Below, in pieces: positions 27,864-35,283 of a stretch of 64,000 bases of DNA. The notes under the pieces are model-generated. The model saw nothing but the letters and a program-made list of their open reading frames with translations, was not told where the DNA came from and ran no database searches. This stretch comes from Sphingobacterium sp. R2. Lineage in GTDB: Bacteria; Bacteroidota; Bacteroidia; Sphingobacteriales; Sphingobacteriaceae. The translations under genes were made by a program, and so were the position numbers. Numbering within the stretch: position 1 is the first letter of the stretch; the number at the start of each line of letters is the position of its first letter. Location: the NCBI RefSeq assembly GCF_040760075.1, contig NZ_CP142884.1:1178001-1242000 (forward strand). The letters are read 5' to 3'.

Positions 27864-29051
27864 ATGGACGCAACGTTAACTCACTCAGAAGAAGATCTTT
27901 ATAAGAAGCGACATCGTATAAGAATCGCGGTTTCACTTTTCTTTTTTTGCCAGGGAATTGCGTTTGCATCGTGGGCGAGTCGCATTCCAATTATTAAAGC
28001 ACATCTCAACTTAAGTGAAGGGCAATTAGGTACCATATTATTAATGCTCCCCGTTGGTCAACTAGCCACGATGGCACTCTCAGGAAAACTGGTCACAAAA
28101 TATGGTAGCGCTAGTGTATTACGCATTGTACCCATTGCCTATGCCCTAGTATTATGTTCCATACCGTTTGCACAGAATGCCTGGCAATTGGGGGCCATAT
28201 TGCTCCTATTCGGGGTAAGCGGTAATATGTGTAATATTTCGGTTAATACCCAAGGAGTTGCCACCGAACAGATTTTCAAAAAATCAATTATGACCTCTTT
28301 TCACGGCGCTTGGAGTATCGCAGGCTTTACTGGAGCTTTAGTCGGTTTATTGACGATGAACTTTGGACTGAATACGCTCTCCCATTTCTTACTCATATTA
28401 ATCATTGTCATCGGAAATACGCTAATCAACCACAAGTATTTGGTGCCAGGAAAATCTCCCCAAAAGGAAAAACGCAGTTTCTTCGCTAAACCAGAAGGCG
28501 GACTACTTCAACTTGGTATAATTGGCTTTTTCAGTATGGCAACAGAGGGAGCAATGTTTGACTGGAGTGGGGTATATTTTAAAGAAATCGTACAAGCGCC
28601 CGAAAAATTCGTTGTCGTTGGATACGCTTCTTTTATGATCATGATGGCCACAGGTCGCTTTGTTGGCGATGCGGTCATCCGCAAATTAGGTAGAAAAAGA
28701 ACGCTGCAATACAGTGGCCTGTTAATGTTCATCGGAATGATGACCTCGGTTATTTACCCTGAATTTATCATCTGTACCCTCGCGTTTATGTTGGTAGGTA
28801 TAGGCGTAGCCTGCAATGTCCCTTCGATCTATAGCCTTGCCGGACAAAATAAAAATGTACCTTCTGGCGTAGCCTTAGCTATGGTTTCAAGCATCAGCTA
28901 CCTAGGATTTTTAATGGGGCCACCTTTAATTGGATATATCGCCGAAGTGTTTAGCCTGCGCTATTCTTACGGTATTTTTGCCTGCTTCGGACTACTCATG
29001 TTTTTTATGGTAGGGCGACTATCTTTATTTAAAGAAACAAGCCCCGCCTAA
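27864..29051 (+). CDS. MFS transporter
   Basis: A 395-residue inner-membrane protein with about twelve hydrophobic helices. The loop 2-3 motif LVTKYGSASVLR and the mid-protein VGDAVIRKLGRKRTLQYSG (loop 8-9) are typical of the major facilitator superfamily. GIAFASWASRIPIIKAHLNL near residue 40 resembles the YbjJ-like group, often annotated as sugar or drug transporters. The substrate is unknown. It is transcribed alone and converges on the PAP2 gene with a 33 bp gap. Confidence 0.85.
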   Translation: MDATLTHSEEDLYKKRHRIRIAVSLFFFCQGIAFASWASRIPIIKAHLNLSEGQLGTILLMLPVGQLATMALSGKLVTKYGSASVLRIVPIAYALVLCSIPFAQNAWQLGAILLLFGVSGNMCNISVNTQGVATEQIFKKSIMTSFHGAWSIAGFTGALVGLLTMNFGLNTLSHFLLILIIVIGNTLINHKYLVPGKSPQKEKRSFFAKPEGGLLQLGIIGFFSMATEGAMFDWSGVYFKEIVQAPEKFVVVGYASFMIMMATGRFVGDAVIRKLGRKRTLQYSGLLMFIGMMTSVIYPEFIICTLAFMLVGIGVACNVPSIYSLAGQNKNVPSGVALAMVSSISYLGFLMGPPLIGYIAEVFSLRYSYGIFACFGLLMFFMVGRLSLFKETSPA

Positions 29052-29084
29052 TTTTTGGAAGAGGCAGCTGCTCGACATTTGGAT

Positions 29085-29759
29085 TTAAAACTTGATCTGG
29101 AGAAATCTTAGGCTAAATGACATGCGTTTACTTTTTAAAACATAGGGCATTGCGAGCAAATAAAAGCAAGCCGTGACCGTGCCCAACATCGCGCCAAACC
29201 ATACATCTATCACAAAATGCTGTCCCAAATACACACGTGAGTATGCAGTTAGTGCCGCGAAAACAAAGGTAATGATCCCAAAAGATTTATTTTTTGAAAC
29301 AATCGCTATCGTGGCTGACATAGCAAAGGCTGAAGTTGTATGGCCTGAAGGAAACGAATTGATGTAGGCTACAGGCAGCCAAGAGACAACATGGAATGTT
29401 CGATCTCCATAGAATATACTGGCAGGCCTACCCGCATGGAAAAGATTTTTTAGCATACAGCAGATGACGCCCGAAAAGATATATGTACCAAGTATAGCTC
29501 GAGCATAATTCCATTGCTGCATACAACAGTAAGCAATAAAAACAGCGATAACAAAGAGACCATCTCCAAAATAGGTATAGATGGTAAAGAGGATATCGGC
29601 CCAAAAAGTGTGGTGTGAGTTTATGAAATGAAATGAATCTCCTTTGGGAACAAAAGCTACCAAAAAGGTCAATAGAACCACCCAAATGGAAAAGAAGATA
29701 AAAAAAGCAGGATTAGCTGCATATACCCTTCTAAATTGGCATACCAAAAATTTTCCCAT
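29085..29759 (-). CDS. PAP2-family phosphatase
   Basis: A 224-residue membrane protein with about six helices. All three PAP2 motifs are present: KNLFHAGRP (KX6RP, near residue 102), PSGHTTSAF (near 137) and SRVYLGQHFVIDVW (SRX5HX3D, near 183). Such enzymes dephosphorylate phosphatidic acid or undecaprenyl pyrophosphate, or remove phosphate from lipid A, at the periplasmic face. The substrate cannot be fixed from sequence. The gene is monocistronic. Confidence 0.88.
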   Translation of the reverse strand: MGKFLVCQFRRVYAANPAFFIFFSIWVVLLTFLVAFVPKGDSFHFINSHHTFWADILFTIYTYFGDGLFVIAVFIAYCCMQQWNYARAILGTYIFSGVICCMLKNLFHAGRPASIFYGDRTFHVVSWLPVAYINSFPSGHTTSAFAMSATIAIVSKNKSFGIITFVFAALTAYSRVYLGQHFVIDVWFGAMLGTVTACFYLLAMPYVLKSKRMSFSLRFLQIKF

Positions 29760-29895
29760 TCAATCTATATTAAAGCCCATGATAAAATTGTTGTATTATC
29801 ATTTGATTATTCTAATATAGAAATATTATTAAAAATTGACAATTCTATTACGATTTAATTTTGACACCAAAATAAAAAGGCTTATTAAACAAAAA

Positions 29896-29916
29896 ATGCG
29901 ATAGATACCATCGCAT
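29896..29916 (-). terminator. Terminator after tRNA-Arg
   Basis: Perfect inverted repeat ATGCGAT / ATCGCAT with a 7-base loop and flanking A/T tracts, 9 bp beyond the tRNA 3' end on the minus strand. Confidence 0.75.
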
Positions 29917-29925
29917 TCTTTGGTG

Positions 29926-29997
29926 TAGCCCCGAGCAGAATCGAACTGCTATCAAATGTTTAGGAAACATCTATTCTATCCGTTGAACTACGGGGCC
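29926..29997 (-). tRNA. tRNA-Arg (anticodon CCT)
   Basis: A 72-nt cloverleaf read on the minus strand. The acceptor stem is GGCCCCG/CGGGGCT with a G-U pair at the end, the anticodon stem-loop is GATGT TTCCTAA ACATT, and the T arm is GCAG TTCGATT CTGC. CCA is not encoded directly after the discriminator base. Confidence 0.93.
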
Positions 29998-30008
29998 ATT
30001 TCAAAAGC

Positions 30009-30039
30009 CAAACTTAATCTTATTTTGTAAATAAGTCAA
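30009..30039 (-). promoter_or_regulatory. Promoter of tRNA-Arg
   Basis: On the minus strand TTG (complement of 30037-30039) and TAAGTTTG (complement of 30009-30016) are separated by exactly 20 bases, fitting TTG-N20-TAnnTTTG. The -7 box ends 11 bp before the tRNA. Confidence 0.75.
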
Positions 30040-30234
30040 TAGTAAGTCTCAAATCGAGAGATTTTTTTTCCTTAGAAAAGTCTTGACCTAAACGGAATAG
30101 CTTTATTCATGCCATTGACGTTGGATATACCCAAAAACCTCATCAAAAGATTTCATGTAATCTGCAATAATTAACACGCAAACAAACTTAAAACTTATAC
30201 GATAAGATGGAATTTGGTGAGAAAGAAAAAATGT

Positions 30235-30314
30235 GGAGGGAGAAGGATTCGAACCTTCGAAGCCGAAGCAACGGATTTACAGTCCGTCCCATTTGACCGC
30301 TCTGGAACCCCTCC
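30235..30314 (-). tRNA. tRNA-Tyr (anticodon GTA)
   Basis: An 80-nt class II tRNA read on the minus strand. The acceptor stem is GGAGGGG/TCCCTCC with discriminator A, the anticodon arm ACGGA CTGTAAA TCCGT, a variable arm with TGCTTCGGCTTC, and the T arm GAAGG TTCGAAT CCTTC. CCA is not encoded. Confidence 0.95.
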
Positions 30315-30322
30315 AGCATTGT

Positions 30323-30343
30323 GCTGTTCTTAAATTGAACAGC
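30323..30343 (-). other. Hairpin in the 5' leader of tRNA-Tyr
   Basis: Perfect 7-bp inverted repeat GCTGTTC / GAACAGC with a 7-base loop, located between the tRNA-Tyr promoter and the mature 5' end. It would form a stem in the precursor just ahead of the RNase P site. Confidence 0.5.
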
Positions 30344-30344
30344 G

Positions 30345-30375
30345 CAAAAGTAGGTTTTGATTTGCAAAACTGCAA
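30345..30375 (-). promoter_or_regulatory. Promoter of tRNA-Tyr
   Basis: On the minus strand TTG (complement of 30373-30375) and TACTTTTG (complement of 30345-30352) are separated by exactly 20 bases, fitting TTG-N20-TAnnTTTG. The -7 box ends 30 bp before the tRNA, leaving room for a leader with a hairpin. Confidence 0.75.
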
Positions 30376-30544
30376 TTATTTGAGTTCATAAATTTGTAAC
30401 TGCCGCATTATTAATCTATTTATTTTTTAAAGGTATTCAATCGATCTACCGATCATTTGATTAACGTATCATTATTATAATAAAAATTTATTGTTCGAAT
30501 CGAGTCAAAATAGATTTTGACGATAGTGTATTGGCAAAATCAAT

Positions 30545-30575
30545 TCGCTTTTTGACCGTAGTTGCCGTATCTTTG
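30545..30575 (+). promoter_or_regulatory. Predicted promoter of the peroxiredoxin operon
   Basis: TATCTTTG at 30568-30575 is a perfect Bacteroidota -7 element. Twenty bases upstream TCG (30545-30547) is one base from TTG. The peroxiredoxin ATG follows 26 bp later. Confidence 0.55.
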
Positions 30576-30601
30576 TAACAACAAAAAAAGAAAGATATAT
30601 T

Positions 30602-31234
30602 ATGAGTTTTACAGGTAAAAGTTTTCCAAACATTACAGTAGATGCAATCGATTATTTAGGCGATAATTTACAAATTAACATTTTTGAAAAAGCAGTCAAA
30701 GAAGGTAAAAAAGTGCTCTTATTTTGGTATCCAAAAGACTTCACTTTCGTATGTCCTACTGAGTTACACGCTTTCCAAGAGGCAGCTGCCGAGTTTGAAA
30801 AACGCAATACAATCTTAATCGGTGCTTCTTGTGACACAAATGAAGTGCACTTCGCCTGGTTAAATACAGCAAAAGATAACGGCGGTATTGAAGGTGTTGA
30901 ATACCCGATCTTAGCAGATACAAACCGTAACTTATCAAGTATATTGGGAATATTAGATGTTCAAGAAGTCGAACACCCGGAATACGGCACATTAGCACAA
31001 GGTTCTGCTGTCACTTACAGAGCAACCTATTTGATCGACGAAACTGGCCGTGTATTTCACGAGTCGGTAAACGATATGCCTTTAGGTCGTAACGTGAAAG
31101 AATATTTGCGTCTGATCGATGCCTATGCACACGTACAAAAATTCGGTGAAGTATGTCCTGCAAATTGGGAAGAAGGTAAAGATGCCATGAATGCAGATAG
31201 AAAAGGTGTAGCTGATTATTTAGCGAAACACTAA
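30602..31234 (+). CDS. Peroxiredoxin (AhpC/TSA family, 2-Cys)
   Basis: A 210-residue cytoplasmic peroxidase that reduces hydrogen peroxide and organic peroxides. The peroxidatic Cys51 lies in DFTFVCPTEL and the resolving Cys185 in GEVCPANW, so it is a typical 2-Cys enzyme. There is no signal peptide. The thioredoxin-like gene 84 bp downstream is a natural electron donor, and the third small gene overlaps it, giving a compact redox operon. A strong -7 element lies upstream. Confidence 0.93.
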   Translation: MSFTGKSFPNITVDAIDYLGDNLQINIFEKAVKEGKKVLLFWYPKDFTFVCPTELHAFQEAAAEFEKRNTILIGASCDTNEVHFAWLNTAKDNGGIEGVEYPILADTNRNLSSILGILDVQEVEHPEYGTLAQGSAVTYRATYLIDETGRVFHESVNDMPLGRNVKEYLRLIDAYAHVQKFGEVCPANWEEGKDAMNADRKGVADYLAKH

Positions 31235-31258
31235 CAAAAAACGAAGACGACAAGTCTC

Positions 31259-31290
31259 GTCAACAGGAGTCGCTCCTGATTCCTGTTGAC
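31259..31290 (+). other. Intercistronic inverted repeat with two alternative stems
   Basis: GTCAACAGGA (31259-31268) pairs with TCCTGTTGAC (31281-31290). Within the same bases CAGGAG / CTCCTG (31264-31278) can form a shorter stem that excludes the outer one. No T tract follows, so it is more likely an mRNA processing or stabilising element than a terminator. Confidence 0.6.
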
Positions 31291-31318
31291 TTCCATCAAT
31301 CACCTTAATAATAAAATC

Positions 31319-31633
31319 ATGTTACAAGAATTAGAAAATGATAATTTACAAGAAATTGTAAATAGCAACGATATTGTTATGGTTCAATATTCCGCTACCT
31401 GGTGTGGTAATTGCAAAATAATGAAACCAAAATTTAAAAAGTTAGCAGGCGAAAATGAAAGTGTGCCTTTTATAATCGCTGATGCAGAAAAATTTCCTGA
31501 ATCGCGTAAATTGGCAAATGTGAATAATTTACCCACTTTTGCTGCCTTCAAGAATGGTAAATTGGTTAATCAAGTACAAACAAATAAGTTGGACGCATTA
31601 GTAGAATTATTCAATGAAACTTCCAGTAATTAA
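31319..31633 (+). CDS. Thioredoxin-family protein with WCGNC active site
   Basis: A 104-residue thioredoxin fold without signal peptide. The active site is SATWCGNCKIMKPK with Cys29 and Cys32; Asn-31 and Gly-30 replace the GP of classical thioredoxin. The cis-Pro is in VNNLPTFAAF. The start ATG at 31319 is preferred over an open extension to 31286. It follows the peroxiredoxin gene and its 3' end overlaps the next gene by 20 bp, so it probably feeds electrons to that peroxiredoxin. Confidence 0.9.
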   Translation: MLQELENDNLQEIVNSNDIVMVQYSATWCGNCKIMKPKFKKLAGENESVPFIIADAEKFPESRKLANVNNLPTFAAFKNGKLVNQVQTNKLDALVELFNETSSN

Positions 31634-31868
31634 GCATTTAACAGAATTCATCGAGCAAAATGATGTGGACTACGTCCTAGAGACCATAGAGACACTTGAA
31701 GCATTAACAGAGGCTCCCTTGAAAGATGAGGAACTAGACGTTCTTGGTGAATTGATTTCAAACCTTTATGGAGCAGTTGAGGTTGATAAATTAATTAAAG
31801 AAGGTCATTCTAAAAAAGACGCGTTAAATTTATTTATGAAACGTGTTCTTGGTGCCATTGATAAATAG
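31614..31868 (+). CDS. Small acidic protein of the peroxiredoxin-thioredoxin operon
   Basis: An 84-residue acidic, helix-rich protein without Cys, signal or membrane segment (MKLPVIKHLTEFIEQND, then LETIETLEALTEAPL). I recall similar small proteins (DUF6952 type) behind thioredoxin genes in Bacteroidota but know no function for them. Its ATG lies 20 bp inside the thioredoxin gene, so translation is coupled. It could be an adaptor or regulator of the redox pair; this rests on gene order alone. Confidence 0.75.
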   Translation: MKLPVIKHLTEFIEQNDVDYVLETIETLEALTEAPLKDEELDVLGELISNLYGAVEVDKLIKEGHSKKDALNLFMKRVLGAIDK

Positions 31869-32265
31869 CTTTTACTTAAAAGTATGATTTTGAAACTTTC
31901 TTTAATGTGTCTAAGTTTTTTTTGAACGTTTGAAGTATAGCGATTAATATGAATTTCACTTTGCCCAAACAATTAAGCAAATCTTACGACGTTATTTAGA
32001 TGGTATGAAGATAGCAGTCTGTCTATTAAACAATAAGTGTCGTGGCACTATAGTCTCTTAAGCGTATAGTAACAATGTAGTATACATTTCCCAAAAACTA
32101 AAATGTTGACAAAATTTAGCGATGTGGAAAACTAATTAAAGTAATTTGACAGAACTCAATATTTTCTACATATATTTACTATGTTAAAGGTTGCCACTTG
32201 GAGCGAAGCGACAAAATAACTATTCTCTAAAAATTCGTTTCAGGAAAAAATATTTTAATTGTTAA
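31869..32265. other. Intergenic region with no supported gene
   Basis: About 400 bp of A+T-rich DNA after the redox operon, ending at a strong terminator. I could not find a convincing ORF, tRNA, exact promoter or known RNA motif. The terminator placed so far from the last gene suggests either a long 3' UTR or a small RNA. Confidence 0.4.
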
Positions 32266-32303
32266 ACGGAAATTCCAACTTGATTGGGATTTCCGTTTTT
32301 TTT
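32266..32303 (+). terminator. Strong rho-independent terminator distant from any gene
   Basis: Stem ACGGAAATTCC / GGGATTTCCGT with a 9-base loop, followed by eight T. It points in the plus direction, 398 bp after the last gene and 212 bp before the PIG-L gene. Confidence 0.8.
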
Positions 32304-32514
32304 ATCTATGCCATATTATTCGTTCAAGCATCGATAATTAAGATTTTACAGCGCTTTTACCTATAACTGAAACCTACACTTTGTATTAGCCTAAGCAGGA
32401 TGATAACCTTTGTACGATATAGTATATATATGGATCAATCAAACATTATAAAGGCTTTCAATAAAATTACAATAATCAACAATCTGTTGTTGAGCAAAAT
32501 CTTTATCTTTAAAA

Positions 32515-34968
32515 ATGCGAAGACCTTTTATCTCTGTTATCATAATTTTGGCGGGTATCTTGTCAACTTCAAGCGTTAAAGCACAAAACCCACAGTGGGA
32601 TGCTGCTGAAATAAAACTTAATCTGGAAAAACTTAACACATTGGGATCGGTACTCTATTTTGCGGCACACCCCGATGACGAAAATACGCGATTGATTGCA
32701 TGGTTAGCCCAAGAAAAAAAATATAAAACAGCTTACTTATCGTTAACTAGAGGCGATGGTGGACAAAATCTGATCGGAACAGAACAGGGTATTGAACTTG
32801 GCTTGATACGAACGCAAGAATTACTGGCTGCTCGAAAAATTGATAAAGGTGAACAATTTTTTTCCTCTGCCTATGACTTCGGATTCTCGAAGACCCCAGA
32901 AGAAACTTTCGAATTTTGGGATAAAAAACGTGTTCTTGGAGAGGCCGTATGGATCATCAGAAAATTTAGGCCCGATGTAATTATTACACGTTTTCCTCCC
33001 GATTCAAGGGGTGGCCATGGCCATCATCAAGCTTCCGCTATTCTAGCGCAAGAAGCTTTTAAAGCCGCTGCAGATCCTAATCAATTTTCAGAGCAACTTC
33101 AATTTGTAAGTCCTTGGCAGGCGAAACGTCTTCTTTGGAATACCGCAAATTTTGGCGGTCAAAACAATACTCGTGAAGATCAGTTAAAAATAGATATTGG
33201 AGATTACAATACGCTATTAGGAGCCTCTTATGGCGAGATTGCTGCCCACAGCCGCTCTTCACACAAAAGTCAAGGCTTCGGGTCGGCAAGCCAACGCGGC
33301 TCATCAATTGAATATTTTGAATTCGTCGACGGTGTACCTGCGGAAAAGACACTACTGGATGATGTAGAAACTTCTTGGAAAAGAGTGAAAAACGGCAATA
33401 AAGTCCAACCCTTAATTGACCACATTAATCAGATATATCAAATTGATAAACCGGAATTGATCATTAACGAACTGATCAAACTATACAACATACTGGATGA
33501 AATTGATGATGAGTACTGGAAAACGCAGAAGAAAAAGGAAGTTGAAAAACTGATTCTTGCTTGTGGTGGAATTTGGTTCGAAAGTGTTGCTAGGAATTCA
33601 TCCTATGCCTTGGGAGAGGAGATAAAAGTGGATCATTCTATTATTGTCCGCCGTCCGAATATAACAGTTGAGCTGACTCAGCTAAACGGAAATAGCATTC
33701 GTAATAAATTGAAAACAAATAGATTGCAAAAGGATACTATGCTTGTCATCGCCGATAGGACAACACAACCCTACTGGCTGATGGAACCGCATGGAAAAGG
33801 TAAATTTAATATTAGTGATTTTAATCTTACTGGATATCCCGAAAATCCTGATGCTCCAAGTGTATCTATTGAGATTCGGATCAATGGCCAGCCTATTACA
33901 ATCAATCAGCTGATAAAGTATAGATATACCGACCCTGTCCGTGGTGAAATCTACAACCCCATCGTAATCCTACCACCATTAACCGCTAAAAGTTCGAGTT
34001 CTCTGGCGCTCACACAAAATGCCGGAACGGTCAAAGTAAATCTGACTTTTCAGAAAAACGGAAAAATAGGCGCTACTACATTTCACGTAAAACCAAACAT
34101 ACCAAAAGGCTGGGAAATTTTACCAGTATCTTTTGATTTATCTTTTAAAGAAAATGAACGTATAATCTCAAAGGAAATCAGCATAAAACCATCCGATGCT
34201 ACGCAATCTTCCATAGATACCCTTGGGTTTATTTTTAATAGTAAAGAACGCTTGAAAGAGGTAAAGTCCATCGATTACAACCATATTCCTGATATCGTTT
34301 ATTTCCCAGATGCGGCTATAAAAATGAGCAACATCAGCCTGATCAACGACGTAAAGAACGTCGCATACATTCATGGGGCAGGGGATCTAATTCCTGAATC
34401 GCTTGTTTCCATTGGTATAAAAGTTGATGTGCTAAGTAACGAGCAGGCGTTAAAAGCAGATCTTTCCACCTATGACGCCGTAATATTTGGTGTACGAATA
34501 TTCAACGTCAATAAACAGATTGCACAGCTTCAAAATAAAGTACTTGCGTATGTGAAAATGGGGGGGACAGTTCTAGAACAATACAATGTAAATAACGGAA
34601 TGATAGCAAAAAACTTTGGTCCCTTTCCTTTTAGTATCAGCAGAAGACGGGTAACGGACGAAAAAGCAACAGTACATTTTGATAAAAACGATCCCATTTT
34701 CAATTACCCAAACAAAATCAGCGAAGCTGACTTTGAACACTGGGTACAGGAGCGGGGACTATATTTTGCCGAAGAAATTGATAAAAGATATCGTACACCT
34801 ATTACCATGCAAGACCCGGGAGAGGCATTGCATAATGGATCATTACTAGTTGCACCCTATGGAAAAGGTAAATTTGTTTATACATCTCTGTCTTTTTTCA
34901 GACAATTACCTGCTGGAATTCCCGGAGCTTACAGATTATTTGTAAATTTGTTATCAAAATCAAAATAA
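32515..34968 (+). CDS. Exported PIG-L (LmbE) family deacetylase
   Basis: An 817-residue secreted protein with signal peptide ending near residue 23 (SSVKAQ). The N-terminal domain (about 40-300) is an LmbE/PIG-L zinc deacetylase with AAHPDDENTR (His52, Asp54, Asp55), RGDGGQN, ITRFPPDSRGGHGHHQASA. The middle part is beta-rich. The C-terminal third (about 610-810) resembles a class I glutamine-amidotransferase-like flavodoxin fold (YHGAGD-like region AYIHGAGDLIPESL, and YAVIFGVRIFN-like). Known relatives remove acetyl groups from N-acetylglucosaminyl conjugates; the substrate here is unknown. The small membrane protein and the sodium symporter follow closely. Confidence 0.88.
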   Translation: MRRPFISVIIILAGILSTSSVKAQNPQWDAAEIKLNLEKLNTLGSVLYFAAHPDDENTRLIAWLAQEKKYKTAYLSLTRGDGGQNLIGTEQGIELGLIRTQELLAARKIDKGEQFFSSAYDFGFSKTPEETFEFWDKKRVLGEAVWIIRKFRPDVIITRFPPDSRGGHGHHQASAILAQEAFKAAADPNQFSEQLQFVSPWQAKRLLWNTANFGGQNNTREDQLKIDIGDYNTLLGASYGEIAAHSRSSHKSQGFGSASQRGSSIEYFEFVDGVPAEKTLLDDVETSWKRVKNGNKVQPLIDHINQIYQIDKPELIINELIKLYNILDEIDDEYWKTQKKKEVEKLILACGGIWFESVARNSSYALGEEIKVDHSIIVRRPNITVELTQLNGNSIRNKLKTNRLQKDTMLVIADRTTQPYWLMEPHGKGKFNISDFNLTGYPENPDAPSVSIEIRINGQPITINQLIKYRYTDPVRGEIYNPIVILPPLTAKSSSSLALTQNAGTVKVNLTFQKNGKIGATTFHVKPNIPKGWEILPVSFDLSFKENERIISKEISIKPSDATQSSIDTLGFIFNSKERLKEVKSIDYNHIPDIVYFPDAAIKMSNISLINDVKNVAYIHGAGDLIPESLVSIGIKVDVLSNEQALKADLSTYDAVIFGVRIFNVNKQIAQLQNKVLAYVKMGGTVLEQYNVNNGMIAKNFGPFPFSISRRRVTDEKATVHFDKNDPIFNYPNKISEADFEHWVQERGLYFAEEIDKRYRTPITMQDPGEALHNGSLLVAPYGKGKFVYTSLSFFRQLPAGIPGAYRLFVNLLSKSK

Positions 34969-34975
34969 TAGAATA

Positions 34976-35185
34976 ATGGAAAATCAGATTGACAACAGCT
35001 GCACGACAATTGATGCTGGCAAAGCAAAAGGAATCATTCTTTTAGTTGCTGTAGTATTTGGTGCATTAATTGGGTTCACTGCAAACGAGACATTTTTAAG
35101 CATCTTTGGAGGTGCCGCTGTCGGATTAGTTATTGCAGCTATTTTTAATAGCGTTATCTATCCTCAGAAGCCTTCCGATAGATAA
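34976..35185 (+). CDS. Small membrane protein
   Basis: A 69-residue protein with two hydrophobic, glycine-rich helices (GIILLVAVVFGALIGFTA and IFGGAAVGLVIAAIFNSVI). It begins 7 bp after the PIG-L stop and ends just before the 30-residue peptide and the symporter. I do not recognise a family. Gene order suggests it belongs to the same transcript. Confidence 0.7.
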   Translation: MENQIDNSCTTIDAGKAKGIILLVAVVFGALIGFTANETFLSIFGGAAVGLVIAAIFNSVIYPQKPSDR

Positions 35186-35190
35186 CAACG

Positions 35191-35283
35191 ATGAATAGCT
35201 GGAAACGTTTCTATTGGTTAGTCGTTATCTGGCTATTTGTATTCATCCTTTTTCTGTACATTTTCACGAACAACTATTCATGA
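35191..35283 (+). CDS. 30-residue single-helix membrane peptide coupled to the symporter
   Basis: ATG at 35191 opens a 30-residue frame: basic start MNSWKRFYW, one hydrophobic helix (LVVIWLFVFILFLYIF) and the short tail TNNYS, then TGA at 35281-35283. The stop overlaps the symporter ATG as ATGA (35280-35283), the signature of translational coupling. It starts 5 bp after the previous gene. The size, topology and overlap suggest a small subunit or assembly factor of the transporter. It is too short for most gene callers. Confidence 0.65.
   Translation: MNSWKRFYWLVVIWLFVFILFLYIFTNNYS

Noticed and set aside
35214-35279. N-terminal extension of the symporter
   Set aside because: The alternative start lies within the 30-residue peptide gene and adds a stretch unlike SSS proteins; ATG 35280 fits the first helix.
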